A stretch of DNA of 64,000 nucleotides from Serripes groenlandicus (lineage: Eukaryota; Mollusca; Bivalvia; Cardiida; Cardiidae). Below are positions 31,910 to 43,851 of the stretch, piece after piece. Numbering within the stretch: the stretch's first letter is position 1; the number at the start of each line of letters is the position of its first letter. The notes under the pieces were generated by a model. The model had not been told where the DNA came from. It worked only from the letters and a program-made list of their open reading frames with translations, and made no database searches. The position numbers and the translations under genes were made by a program. The stretch lies in the NCBI GenBank assembly GCA_031761405.1, contig JASEVX010000003.1, positions 16,719,139 through 16,783,138 of the forward strand, given 5' to 3'.

Positions 31910-33000
31910 TGTGATATATGTAAACCTAGGTAATTATTAAGGCATAATAAATATTTTTATTCATTTTTATGTGATTTGACCAAGTATTGACTTCTTTTAA
32001 TTTCTTCACCCTGTTTATTCAGATGTTAACAAATAAGTATTTCTTTTTTTTATTGCGATTGTTAAAGCAGTACAATTGCTCAAATTCGCATTTTTCTAGT
32101 TTTGATAAGCTTTAACATAACTCTAAAGAAAGTGCAACATAATCCCGATCAATTTAGGTCATATTCTTGAGTTTAAACGATGTACACAGTGATTATAGTT
32201 CAAAAGTTGATTTTCGATTTATTTGCTCCCCTGCCAAAAATCAAACGGAAATTAATATTATGCAGTTGACCTCTTTGCGTGACCTTTTACACATGCGCAA
32301 TACATACAGAAATTGTCGCATTTGTGTAAACAAAATTGCATCTTAAATCGGTTCGGCAGGCAAAAAATGCATACGCCGCGCACGAAACATCAGTAAACAT
32401 GATGAAAAGAATTAGAAATGAAAATAGAATGAGAATAACCATTAGCAAGGAAGATGGGTATTCTGGAAGATGGATCTGATGGTATCGAAAACAAACGGAT
32501 CTGTGGAAAACTCTTCTCGTTCTCGGTGAGTATTTTGTTCGGACGTTTTTTGACAACTCCAAATGCCTTGTATGCCTGAATACGTATTGAAAAGACAGCC
32601 CTAAACTTTAATAAACCCAGTATTTATATAAACACAACTCGTGTATCATTTATTTTGCTTGAAGTCGCTGTTTACTATATCTTCACACAATATTGTAACG
32701 TACACACGACATGTACAAACTCATGGGGCCCCCCAAAGGGGTAATTATTAACTCGCAACATGATCGTCGTAGGTGATTTCCCACAACAGCTAGATCACCT
32801 ATCTGCACGTAAAACTTCTGTGAGTGTCAAGCATACATTTATTTAAGTTGTTTTATTTCGTATTCTTCTAGGATCTGATAAATAATTTTGTCATACTAAT
32901 AATTATTTGTGTATCCAATGATTTAGCCATTTTAAGACTAATATATTTACATTATATTGTGAGGAGAATGTAAGACAAAACGTAACATCTTAGTAATTGT
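31910..33000. other. No gene recognised
   Basis: AT-rich, with a minus-strand open frame at 32287-32562 holding a hydrophobic segment but no family motif and no splice border I trust. Confidence 0.45.
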
Positions 33001-33003
33001 TAA

Positions 33004-33212
33004 CCCTTTCGCACTTGCAGACGCACTTTGATGCATATGTAGCAGACGCATTTTAAAACATTGCTGCAAAATAAGTAATTACTCATTATAAACAATTTCT
33101 TTTTCCACAATGTCTTATTCAGTAAGTTGACTTTAACTTATAGAGCTTTTCCAGTGTATTGCCTAGATTGTTTGTTCAACCAACTGCTGCAGATTTATTG
33201 TATTTGGGAAAG
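33004..33212. mobile_element. TTAA-type MITE, old copy
   Basis: TTAA precedes CCCTTTCGCACTTGCAGACG; GTAGCAGACGCATTTTAAAA, ACAATTTCTTTTTCCACAAT and CAACTGCTGCAGATTTATTG follow in the family order, ending TTTGGGAAAGA. About 209 bp, diverged from 16119-16340. Confidence 0.6.
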
Positions 33213-33214
33213 AG

Positions 33215-34160
33215 ACCACTATTTGACTGAAACTTTGTCAGACAGTTTATCTGAATTATATCTAGGTCTAGTTTGGATATGTGTGATTCTGGGTCAAATA
33301 CTAAGTGAAATATGAGGAAAACCTAGAAGCTGCATTTCTGAATCTAGAATGATGAAAACTTGTTTTCATGTTTTTAATTTCTTATCTCAAATGATGGATA
33401 TGTTTTTTCAACAAATCTATATGGCTCGAACAATTTTTTTAAAGGGTCACAGAAGGAATATTTCTACTTATTTATCTTGAAATCAGGCAAGCAGATTCAG
33501 AGAAGAAATAACATGCATAATTATATGGTAAAAAAAGGTAATACTAAACCTTTTCAAGAATGTTTTTAAAAGTTGTCTAAAAGGTAATACTTAACCTTTT
33601 CAAGTATGTTTTCCAAAGTAGTCTATCACAAAAAAAGATTAACAGAATGGGATGTCATTGTTAATATAACAATTCTCAGATCATCTTTTTTTTTTTATAT
33701 AGATACATAAGGCTATTCAACAAGAAGAGTACAAGATACACTGCATATGTTGTGAAGAGTACTAAAATATTAGCCAATATTCCCTTGCTAAAGAAGAAAG
33801 ACTGAAGGACAATGTTGTCGGCATGAAAAGGAAGATGGTACATGAAGAATACGAAAGACAAATCAAAATATAGCAAATATATTTATAATTGAGCACATAT
33901 CCATTCGAAAATATACAATGATTCCTAGTAGACCCTGATCAGTCTGTGCATTTTTGCAGTCTGATTACAATTCAGACTATTCATAAATAAACAACTCACA
34001 AAAGCTTTAAATAAGCTTCTGATGAATTGTGTTCACTAACAAAACTGCATAGAAACCTGCTAATGTAAGTCTAAACTAATCACTGTCACATATGCACTTT
34101 CACATGCTTTGACTTTTAAGTTATCAAAAATCTTCTGTTGCATTTACAACAAAACGGTTA
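33215..34160. other. Old array fragments, no gene
   Basis: At 33400-33510, words such as ATCTATATGGCTCGAACAA, GGGTCACAGAAGGAATATTT and CAAGCAGATTCAGAGAAG match the degenerate array at 37290-38110. At 33532-33626 a ~48-bp unit (AAAAGGTAATACTAAACCTT) is duplicated in tandem. The rest is unassigned. Confidence 0.5.
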
Positions 34161-34162
34161 TT

Positions 34163-35748
34163 ATACCCCCAGATACATAGTATATGGGGGCTATATACAT
34201 GTAGGAGTCACGCTTGTCGGTCCGTTGGTCTGTGGACATTTCTTGTGAACACTATTTCTCAGCAACCCTTCATCAGAATGTAATACAACTTCACAAGAAT
34301 GATTGATACCAAACCTAGTTGTGCATATTGTGGGCGTGATGCACTGGAATTATTTTTAAATGAGTTATGGCCCCTTGATATTCTCATACATATTACATAT
34401 ATGTCCATATTTTGTGAACACTATTTCTCAGCAACCCTTCATCATAATTTAATATAACTTCACAAGAATGATTGATACCAAGACTAGTTGTGCATATTGT
34501 GGGCGTGTTGCACTGGAATGATTTTTAAATGAGTTATGGCCCCTTGAATTTCTCATACATATTACATATATGTCCATATTTTGTGAACACTATTTCTCAG
34601 CAACCCTTTATCAGAATTTAATACAACTTCACAAGAATGATTGATACCAAGCCTAGTTGTGCATATTGTGGGCGTGTTGCACTGGAATTATTTTTAAATG
34701 AGTTATGGCCCCTTGAATTTCTCATACATATTACATATATGTCCATATTTTGTGAACACCATTTCTCAGCAACCCTTTATCAGAATTTAATACAACTTCA
34801 CAATAATGATTGATACCAAGCCTAGTTGTGCATATTGTGGGCGTGTTGCACTGGAATTATTTTTAAATGAGTTATGGCCCCTTGAATGTCTCATACATAT
34901 TACATATATGTCCATATTTTGTGAACACTATTTCTCAGCAACCCTTTATCAGAATTTAATACAACTTCACAAGAATGATTGATACCAAGCCTAGTTGTGC
35001 ATATTGTGGGCGTGTTGCACTTGAATTATTTTTAAATGAGTTATGGCCCCTTGAATTTCTCATACATATTACATATATGTCCATATTTTGTGAACACTAT
35101 TTCTCAGCAACCCTTTATCAGAATTTAATACAACTTCACAAGAATGATTGATACTAAGCATAGTTGTGCATATTGTGGGCGTGTTGCACTGGAATTATTT
35201 TTAAATGAGTTATGGCCCCTTGAATTTCTCATACATATTACATATATGTACATATTTTGTGAACACTATTTCTCAGCAACCCTTAATCAGAATGTAATAC
35301 AACTTCACAAGAATGATTGATACCAAACCTAGTTGTGCATATTGTGGGCGTGTTGCACTGTAATTATTTTTAAATGAGTTATGGCCCCTTGATATTCTCA
35401 TACATATTACATATACATGTATGTCCATATTTTGTGAACACTATTTCTCAGCAACCCTTTATCAGAATTTAATACAACTTCACAAGAATGATTGATACCA
35501 AGCCTAGTTGTGCATATTGTGGGCGTGTTGCACTTGAATTATTTTTAAATGAGTTATGGCCCCTTGAATTTCTCATACATATTACATATGTCCATATTTT
35601 GTGAACACTATTTCTCAGCAACCCTTCATCATAATTTAATATAACTTCACAAGAATGATTGATACCAAGCCTAGTTGTGCATATTGTGGGCGTGTTGCAC
35701 TGGAATTGTTTTTAAATGGGTTATGGCCCAGGCACCAGCTGGGGGTAT
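34163..35748 (+). mobile_element. Element with 10-bp inverted ends enclosing nine 169-bp tandem units
   Basis: ATACCCCCAG (34163-34172) and CTGGGGGTAT (35739-35748) are exact inverted ends. Inside, the word GTGAACACTATTTCTCAGCA starts at 34245, 34414, 34583, 34752, 34921, 35090, 35259, 35434 and 35601: six exact 169-bp steps, then 175 and 167. Units contain GATTGATACCAA, TTGTGCATATTGTGGGCGTG and GAGTTATGGCCCCTTGA and are highly alike, with the outer ones most diverged. No coding capacity. The short lead-in has CGGTCCGTTGGTCTGTGGAC. Interpretation: a non-autonomous DNA element carrying a satellite-like core. Confidence 0.75.
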
Positions 35749-35820
35749 TCATCACCTTCAGTGATATTTCTAGTTGAATATTAAATGGATTTTCTACATA
35801 TTATAATTGATTTGTGTTAA

Positions 35821-36091
35821 TCCTTTCCCCCATACAACAAATCTGCAGCAGACTCCTTCTAAAATGACCATTGAAATCATTGAAGCAAAAGAATAAATAG
35901 CTCAATATGAGCCATTTCTCATTTTGCCACAATGTTTTTAACTTTTTTCACTAAATTAGTTTCCAGAATTCATCTCTATTTCTAAAACATTTTTATTCAA
36001 ATATGGAAACTCTTTATAATAACTAGTAAAATTTAAATAAAAACATGGCGGTAAAAGAAACACATATAGCAAATGCTCCTGCTAATAAGGG
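35821..36091. mobile_element. TTAA-type MITE, long diverged copy
   Basis: TTAA (35817-35820) precedes TCCTTTCCCCCATACAACAA and GGG is followed by TTAA (36092-36095). GAAGCAAAAGAATAAATAGC and GAGCCATTTCTCATTTTGCC correspond to internal blocks at 16119-16340. At ~271 bp it is longer than the other copies, with an unrelated right third. Confidence 0.55.
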
Positions 36092-36186
36092 TTAAAATTT
36101 GATCAATAGTTGGAATGAAGCGCAAATGAAATAGCTTATCAGTAAAGGACATTTGTAATAATGCATCAATCTTTGAACAATTTAAA

Positions 36187-37287
36187 ACAAGAGGGCCATG
36201 ATGGCCCTTGAATCGCTCACCTGATTTTTTATTTTTTTTCACTTTAGCTATATAAGCCTCGCCCCCTGGCAGCTATAGTTTCCGACCAATCAACTTGGCT
36301 TGAAGGAATCCGATAGAGGGTCACCCTAGGAACATTTCTACAAAATTATTTGAAAATCGGCCAGATACTTTTGGAGGAGAAGATTTTTTAAGTTTTCACT
36401 ATAGCCATATAATGCAAAATAGCCCCCGCCCCCTGGCGGCCATGTTTTTCGACCAATCAACATTGCTTGAAGGAATCTGATAGAGGGTCACCCAAGGAAC
36501 ATTTCTACAAAATTATTTGAAAATCGGCCTGACACTTATGGAGGAGAAGATTTTTTAAGTTTTCATTATAGCCATAAAAGGCAAAATAGCCCCGCCCCCT
36601 GGCGGCCATGTTTTTTGACCAATCAACATGGCTTGAAGGAATCTGATAGAGGATCACCCAAGGAACATTTCTACAAAATTATTTGAAAATCGGCCTGACA
36701 CTTTTGGAGGAGAAGATTTTTTAAGTTTGCACTATAGCCATATAAGGCAAAATAGACCCGCCCCCCCTGGCGGCCATGTTTTTCGACCAATCAACATGGC
36801 TTGAAGGAATCTGATAGAGGGTCACCCAAGGAACATTTCTACAAAATTATTTGAAAATCGGCCTTACACTTTCGGAGGAGAAGATTTTTTAAGTTTTCAC
36901 TATAGCCATATAAGGCAAAATAGCCCCGCCCCCCCTGGCGGCCATGTTTTTCGACCAATCAACACGGCTTGAAGGAATCTGATAGAGGGTCATCCAAGGA
37001 ACATTTCTACAAAATTATTTGAAAATCTGCCAACCAATTCAGGAGGAGAAGAATTTTGAAGTTTTTTCAGTTTCGTTGCCATGGAAACCAGAATTTTGCA
37101 TGGATCCCAAAAATTTGAAGGAATTCTGGTGAGGTCATTGAGAGGATGCTTTCTGTGAAGTTTCATCCAAATTGACCCACTGGTTACTGAGGAGAAGAAG
37201 TTGACGCACGACGCACGACGGACGACGGACGCCGGACAAAAGGCGATCACAATAACTCACCTTGAGCAAAGCTCAGGTGAGCTAAAA
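36187..37287 (+). mobile_element. Non-autonomous element with five ~167-bp tandem units
   Basis: Left end: ACAAGAGGGCCATGATGGCC, a hairpin, then CTTGAATCGCTCACCTGA. Units share GACCAATCAACATGGCTTGA, GAATCTGATAGAGGGTCACC, ACAAAATTATTTGAAAATCG and CAAAATAGCCCCGCCCCC; GACCAATC starts at 36284, 36451, 36617, 36785 and 36953. The terminal part has GTTGCCATGGAAACCAGAAT, a GACGCACGACGCACGACGGA run and a final hairpin GAGCAAAGCTCAGGTGAGCT that is inverted to the CTCACCTGA of the left end. No open frame of interest. A partial relative is at 17355-17860. Confidence 0.75.
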
Positions 37288-37289
37288 AG

Positions 37290-38110
37290 AGAACCACCAC
37301 AGGAACATTACTGTGAAGTTTAATTGATATGTGGGTCCATTGGTTTAAACGGACATGTCGTTGAAACTAAAAGTTTATTTTACAACTTTTCTGATGCCGA
37401 CGAATCAATATGGCTTGAACAACACAATATGTACAGTGTCACTACAGAAACATCTCTGCTAAACTATCTTGAAATCAGACGAGAAATTTGATAAGGATGG
37501 AATTTTGAAGTAATGTCATTTTGCCCCCTTTCTGATGCCATCTGGCAGCCATTTTTTCAACCAAACAATATGGCTTGAGTACATTTTGTAGAGTGTCACT
37601 TAAGGACAATTTCTACTGAATTATCTTGGGAATTAGACAAGCAGATTCAGAGAAGAAGAATTTTAAAGTCATGTCATGAAATTGGTCCAGTGCATAAGGA
37701 GGAGATGTCATTTGAAACTAAAAGTTAATTTTACCCCTTTTCTGATGCCACCTCCATCCTATGTCTTTACACTAATCAATATGGCTTAAACAATTAGTGT
37801 AGAGGGTCGCCCAAGGAACATTTCTAGTGAAGAAAAATTGAATCTATCAAGCAGATTCAGAGAAGAAGAATGTTAAAGATTGGCCATTTCCCCCCTGCTC
37901 TGAGGCCTCAGCAACCAAAATCCTTCATAATTGTTTTAATCTTTGAACAATTTTGAAAGTGGACCATCAAAGAACTATTCCTGTGAAGCTTGGTTGAAAT
38001 TTGTCTAGTGGTTTGGGAGGAGATGATCGAGTTATTTGTAATTTTAATTGACCAGGATCTGCAGAGGTTCAGATAAGAAGGGGTATTAAGCTCTTTTCCC
38101 CATAGTTTCT
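37290..38110 (+). repeat. Degenerate tandem array related to the neighbouring element
   Basis: Four or more old units share CAATATGGCTTGAACAA, GGAACATTTCTACTGAA, AAGCAGATTCAGAGAAGAAG and TTTCTGATGCCA. They parallel the 167-bp units next door (GGCTTGAAGG, AGGGTCACCC, GGAACATTTCTAC) but are far more diverged. The minus-strand open frame at 37908-38204 lies across this array and the adjacent palindrome and is not a gene. Confidence 0.55.
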
Positions 38111-38118
38111 CTCTTAAA

Positions 38119-38197
38119 GTAAACCCTATATTGTGGGTACTCAAAAGTATCGCCTCACTGAGACGATTCTTTGGAGTACCCACAACATAGGGTAAGA
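38119..38197. repeat. Long imperfect palindrome (hairpin of ~35-nt arms)
   Basis: ACCCTATATTGTGGGTACTC (38123-38142) pairs with GAGTACCCACAACATAGGGT (38174-38193) with one mismatch. The pairing continues inward as CAAAAGTATCG/CGATTCTTTG and CTCA/TGAG, leaving almost no loop. It could be a tiny foldback element or an RNA hairpin. Confidence 0.7.
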
Positions 38198-38199
38198 TG

Positions 38200-39215
38200 G
38201 TCAAACAAAGATTTTAGCTCATGTAAAACAAGTTGGCTTTTGTGAACAGTATAAAACCCGATCCTTTTTTTGCATCCACACATTCTGTTCAGGATCTACA
38301 CTGTTCATATACTACTTAGACAAGCTTGTTATAAAATGTTGTCAACGTCTGAAGATATTCAATGATATTGCTTGCAAGAAACATTTTTTAGTTGTTGGTT
38401 AAAATATGTATACAATAAATGTCATCATTCTTTAGTTACACAATTTATTTGGAGTTCCCATTGTGGACCAAGGTTAGACTGCATATATGTATCTAGGATG
38501 TCCTTGGTCAACAATGTTCTCAAATGTTAAAAGTCCTTATGAATGTTATAAATCAGCATGTGGTGTCTCAATGATTAAGTTTTAATTAACATTTAGTTTT
38601 GAATCCCTCTATTTAGAAATTGTTATATCTGCTTTTTCTGTCCATGTAAATGAATTAAAATACTGAAATGAAAACCTATAGAATGATTGAAAAAAACTGT
38701 CTTTAACAAAACAGCAATGTGTCAAGAAAGTTTCTTTTAACTCTATTTGAAGAGCCTGATCAAACTTCACTCAGGCATATATATATTGATCTGGAAGTAC
38801 ACTAACCAAGAATCATAACTGTTAAAATGTAATTTAGCAAACTTATATACATTGTACTTTTTAACCATATCTCAATATATCATTTTGGAAAATCATTTTT
38901 GTAGAATTACATCTCATTGCTAAATGTTGATAATAATACACATTTATAATTAAAACATGTATCAAACTGTCAACTTTGCTGTTCCATTGACAGATCAAAC
39001 TGTTATTGCTCAAATGATGCTGCCACAAAATAAACTGTTGATAGTCTGTATGCCTCTTTCTCTCATTATAAGAATCTTGCAGGGTTGTGAGAATGTCTAT
39101 CCTGTAGCTGGTGGCTACCTCTAAAATTGCCTCACCAAGGCAATTCACCTAAGTCCTCACTCCTGCAAATAATAAAAATATATATGATATTTATATATAC
39201 ATCATTTCTATTTAA
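38200..39215. other. No gene recognised
   Basis: AT-rich; a short AATTGCCTCACCAAGGCAATT hairpin near 39125 recalls the centre of the 38.1-kb palindrome. Nothing further. Confidence 0.45.
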
Positions 39216-39219
39216 ACAA

Positions 39220-39480
39220 CAAGAGGGCCCTTGGGGCATGAACTGGTCAAATGCTCAAGGTGATCTAGACTAGTATTATCACTATCTGTCTGTTGATTGT
39301 TAACTTTAAGCTTCAACATCTCCCCCATAACCACCAGACAAATTTCACCCAACTTCACAGGCCAAGCCACAACATCTCATCTATAACCACCAGACAAATG
39401 TCGACCCAACTTCACAGTAATTTTCTGACAAAGATTCAAGATGCTTATGCAAGTATCACTAATAATGTCTTTGAAACACC
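39220..39480 (+). mobile_element. Truncated ACAAGAG-type element
   Basis: ACAAGAGGGCCCTTGGGGC has the same start word and hairpin position as the elements at 13798 and 36187. It is followed by two short related units (ATAACCACCAGACAAAT then ACCCAACTTCACAG) about 66 bp apart, then fades into AT-rich DNA. Confidence 0.45.
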
Positions 39481-39611
39481 AGAGGTATAATGTATTATTT
39501 TGTATATATGTACTGTATATCATAGAGTTATGACTGAAACTGATTAATACCCCCACAATACCTTTTCACATAAACATATGACACTCAGAATAAAACAATG
39601 GTCTAGTTTTA

Positions 39612-39790
39612 TCCTTTCTCACATACCACAACTCTGCAGCAGATGACTTTGAAATCAAAACTTTAAAATTAAAAACATCTCTATAAATAAAAGTATGAAC
39701 ATTGAAATTTGGATAGAGTTTAAAACATTGTGGTAAAAGGCGGAATTGCTCATTATGATAAATTTCATCATTTGTTTTCAAACCCATTCG
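39612..39790. mobile_element. TTAA-type MITE, decayed
   Basis: CCTTTCTCACATACCACAAC, TCTGCAGCAGATGACTTTGA and ACATTGTGGTAAAAGGCGGA, then GAATTGCTCATTATGA, recall the family at 16119-16340. The outermost ends are lost. Confidence 0.4.
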
Positions 39791-39794
39791 TCTG

Positions 39795-41320
39795 TAGAGG
39801 TGTCCGAAGCTTCAACTAACTGCTTTTCTAAATAGACTTAACACATTGGTGGCAGATGAAATACACAAGAAAGAATGTTTGCCTTGAATTGACAGCCCTT
39901 GTTAATGGTTTGCAACCAAAGCTTTGGGTAATTTTAAAATACCTTAATTGTGAATACTATATGACACATTAAACATACAATGTTTATGAAAGTTTATCAG
40001 AACATTTCTATCTACTTCAAATTTCAGTCAGTTTCAAAACTGGGTTTTACGGAGTCAAACATAAGTTCACAAGGTCAATTGTAGAAAACCTTCTTACCAC
40101 TATTATTATTAAGGCCACATCTTTCATCAATTGATCATTCAAGTCATATCTACCAACTCATAAAATTATCATACTCATTTGGACATCTACTTACTGCAAA
40201 CACAGATAGACATCTGTCTTGGGGAAAGTCACAACACTCCCTCAGCTTCTCTGTTGGTATCTGTCTGCATCTGCCACATAGACATACATTTGGTACTTCT
40301 GTCATAATTTGTGGGACCTGCTGGGGTAACTAGGATGAAGGTTCTCTGTCTGCCAATTTCTTAATATATCTTTGTAATTGTCCTCTGACATTTCATCAAC
40401 ATTCAACAGTGATCTGTAAACAAAATAATCACTGTGACTTCAAGGCAGCCAAAAAGTATGATTCTGAAAAATGGGTTTTAAGCTGTAATTCACAGAATCA
40501 TACATTCACTTTAACAATTTGACAATAACACAGCATTTGTAACCCTCCAAAAATGCTTGACATTCATGTTAACATATGTTGATTTATGAAAGAATTGTGA
40601 TTTATTACTGATGTTAGTTCAAAAGTAGAAATATATTGAAATACTGGTAATAGTATTTTCCCCCTTAACTTAAACAAGTTATATAATAATATAATTATTA
40701 TATGTATTATGTATATTTGCAAGGACATACTTAGGGGAGTAAATGTTCATCTGTTGAGGATTCATGTACATTAAATTGTCTTGGTCACATTAGTACAGAA
40801 GTATTTCTCACATTAATAGTATCCTGGCAACTAACTGCTTGAAACGTTGGGTCAACATGACATTCTTCTTCTGCCTCAACCCTTTACAAACACAACTGTC
40901 ACCTCCTCTTCACAATTATGTTCAATATTACTCTGAAAGCAAAATTAGAACAATTTTAAGATGAAGCCTATATCAGAGGGAGCTATATATATATATGAAA
41001 CTTGAGTGTTCAGGATCATTTCACCTATGTGAAGTTAAATATATATCTCAAATATGTAGATATGGATAGGAAACCTAACATATTTTTGTTATTGTTTGGA
41101 TCTATTAGAGTGTGCAAGTTTCAGCTTTCCATCTGAGGGCATGAAATATTGTTAATATGTAAAAAATATTGATGAATTTTCAAAACAGAGTTTATCTTAG
41201 AAATACATGGGTCAACTGAAGGAATTAAAATTTGTGGATAACTGAAAAAGGGGCTTGTTAAAAGTCTAAGAGAACTACACAGAGACAAAAATGTTTATAT
41301 TTAAGTTATTTCTATTTTAA
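39795..41320. other. No gene recognised
   Basis: AT-rich, with no repeats or coding motifs I can support. Confidence 0.5.
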
Positions 41321-41324
41321 AAGG

Positions 41325-41910
41325 TCTCTGATCTATATTTTTAGATTTTGTGTATTGCACATCTTCATTTCCATAATCTACATTTCTGACTAGAAAAGAA
41401 AAAAGTCATGAAGTGGTATGACTGGGTCTGTTTTATTAAAGACATTCATGGACAGTTCAGTATTCTGTCAGAAAAAAGAAATATTTAGCAGAATTATCAA
41501 AGACTTTTTGACACTTATTATTTTGGACTTATTTAGTATTTCACTTCATTAAACACAATTGTTAGGCCTTTGATCTAGGCATATATTTCTTGATTTTGTG
41601 AATTTGACATCTGCTGGTGGTATGTTAAAATCTGCATAATTTATAATAAAATGACTAGAAAGGAAAAAGATGTTTGCCTGAGTCTGTGTATTATAAATTA
41701 AAGACATTCAATGGCAGTTCAGTGCTTTGTCAGAAAGAAAGAAATATTAAGCAGAATAAACAGGAACTTTTTGACACCCTCGAATTATTTAGTATATTTG
41801 ACTTCCATCAAAAAATCAAAGCGATGTGTTACACTGGAGAAAAAAAAAACTAATAACAGATCATAGCGATGTGTTTACACTGGAGACAACACAAACTAAA
41901 AACAGCACAT
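41325..41910. repeat. Two nested tandem duplications
   Basis: A ~245-bp unit (41325-41565 and 41572-41815) shares GATTTTGTG(T/A)AT, TGACTAGAAA, ATTAAAGACATTCA, GGCAGTTCAGT and ACTTTTTGACAC. Immediately after, a ~46-bp unit (AGCGATGTGTTACACTGGAG) is repeated once at 41820-41910. Both pairs are diverged. Confidence 0.6.
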
Positions 41911-41914
41911 AGCT

Positions 41915-42540
41915 ATTGAAATGAAAGGGGTCACCGATTTTGGTCAGTCACGGAATCGGGGCAATGGACGTGATAAATGCAATTGGACATCTGTACAAAC
42001 AAACATAAAATAAATTCATACGTCTCTGGTACAAATAATACTGCATCTATAGTATTGATACATTAATATGATACTTAAATATACCATTAACTATATTGAT
42101 TCAATCGAATGTTATTGGCCAAACCATTCATTTTTAGGAGCAATGTTACAATCAATGGGAATGCAGTTAATTTCCCCCCAAGGAACCCCTTTACACCTTG
42201 CTCATGTGTAGTACCGCTTTTCTGAAAACGTAAATATTTTTTCGCACTTAACCTCAAACAGTATGTTGCATTGAGTTATTTCTTCAATATAAAATCAAGT
42301 TTTAAAGGTCGGGTGTAAACAAAAACTATTATTACATCGAAAACGAAGCGTATCATTCAGATTATGTGAGTACTTACCTCCATTTTGAGTCTTTGATACT
42401 TTTCGGGCATGCGCAATACCATATAACGGAACGAAACGAATCGATGGCGAAAATTAATTTATACAGGTTGAGTTCGATTTTTTTTACTTGATTTCTGTTA
42501 CTCAGTTTGATTATTGAATTACGCAATATAGCTCAAACGT
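41915..42540. other. No gene recognised
   Basis: AT-rich flank at the 3' end of the minus-strand LINE. No tail repeat or target duplication could be identified. Confidence 0.45.
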
Positions 42541-42544
42541 GTTT

Positions 42545-43681
42545 ATTAAATGTAAGCTATGCGATAATTCGCTTCTCTTTGCTTCTAATTAACGTCAAAT
42601 TTGAGCAATTATACTGCTTTAAGAATTTAGCCAATATTAAAAGTAAGGCTTTGTGTTGACGTTTCATGCTCATATTGAATAGGTGCAGTGTTGATGGTTT
42701 ATTATACCAATCTTGAGGAAAGTGACATTTTCTAATATCATCATATAATGGACAATTCAGTAAAAAGTGAAATTCTTCAACAACATGTACATTTTTCTTT
42801 AAACAATATTAACAATATCTAAATAATCTTCCAATCTTGTTATGGCGTCTAGTTTCAATTGTAAGTTGTGGTTTGAGTATCTAAAGTTTGCTAAAGTTCG
42901 TCGATGTATGTATGTCATGTCAATTGTTAAGTACTTTTCAATATCTAATAGAGATTTATATTCTTTATAATAGTTTGCTTTCGGCGATTCATTAATTTTT
43001 GCTTTCCAATTTTGCAATGTTATGTTTATAATTCGATGCTTAAATAGTTGTATGAATGTTTTAGAATCACCGACTTCATTTGAAATCCAAACAAATCCAA
43101 ATCCATGTTTAAATAGGAGTGACCTAATTTTAGATGCTATTCTACCCGATTCTTCCAAAGACCATAACCTGTTATAACACTGCTTAGGAAATATGTAGTC
43201 AGGCATATTTATCAGTTTGGTCCAATATTCAATACAATTAAAAATATAATGAACGGCCATTGGATACTGTCCGCATTCTCCTAATACAAAGAAGTCAGCT
43301 GTATTTTGATTTAAATTACAAAGTCGTTTGCAGAAGTGGACATGTAACTTTTCAATGATTTTATAATACTGATATCCCCAAATCTCAGAACGAAAACATA
43401 AAATGGGTTTTATCATCGCATCAAACATTTTAAAGTCATCAGTTGGGTTAAAATTACCAAATTCATATTGATATTTATAAATACTAAAACATGCTTTTCT
43501 GGCTTGAGGTACCCTAATTTGGAGATTTATCGAGTTATTTACATAAATTCCTTGAGAACATTCTGTTTTAATAAGTTCAATCAAATCATTAATAAAAAGG
43601 GAAAATAACATGGGAGAACTTAAACATCCTTGGCTAGTTAGTTTAAACTTATTTATTTTAAATCGATTGCGAAACAAGCTT
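42545..43681 (-). pseudogene. Second LINE: reverse transcriptase C-terminal half (catalytic core deleted)
   Basis: The minus-strand frame 43677-42799 starts at the QGCLSSPMLFSLFINDL motif of the reverse transcriptase palm, but within ~25 residues jumps to the thumb/connection region: the YxDD catalytic motif and about 100 residues are missing. The C-terminal domain continues (WKAKINES, YLTIDMTYIHRR, TLANFRYSNHNL) and, after a frame break near 42799, ends with the zinc-type tail containing EEFHFLLNCPLYDDIRK, reaching ~42545. This order fits an L1/Tx1- or L2-like LINE without RNase H. The copy cannot be active. Confidence 0.7.
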
Positions 43682-43689
43682 TAAGCTTA

Positions 43690-43848
43690 TATTAATCACG
43701 CTCGATGTCTGCTTCCTGGATACTTAACCAGTACTCGCGCCGATTGTGTGGAAAAATCCCAAAGTCAGGACCCGCTCATCACGGGACTCGAACCAGGGAC
43801 CTTTGATGTGAGAGGCCGACGCTCTACCTCTGCACCACTGTATTCCAC
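43690..43848 (-). repeat. tRNA-derived SINE-like insert inside the LINE
   Basis: On the minus strand GTGGTGCAGAGGTAGAGCG (box A-like), GGCCTCTCACATC and GGTTCGAGTCC (box B, 43794-43784) give a tRNA head, near tRNA-Val or tRNA-Glu in wording, followed by ~90 bp of non-tRNA body. It fills the gap between two parts of LINE ORF2 where about 250 codons of reverse transcriptase are missing. Its head differs from the SINE at 16641, so it is another family. Confidence 0.6.
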
Positions 43849-43851
43849 TAA

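Noticed and set aside
34245..35748. Regular repeats that could suggest a CRISPR-like array
   Set aside because: Units of 169 bp are nearly identical throughout with no unique spacers, and the DNA is eukaryotic; this is a tandem array in a mobile element.
37908..38204. 98-codon minus-strand frame
   Set aside because: It spans an old tandem array and the 38.1-kb palindrome; no protein motif.
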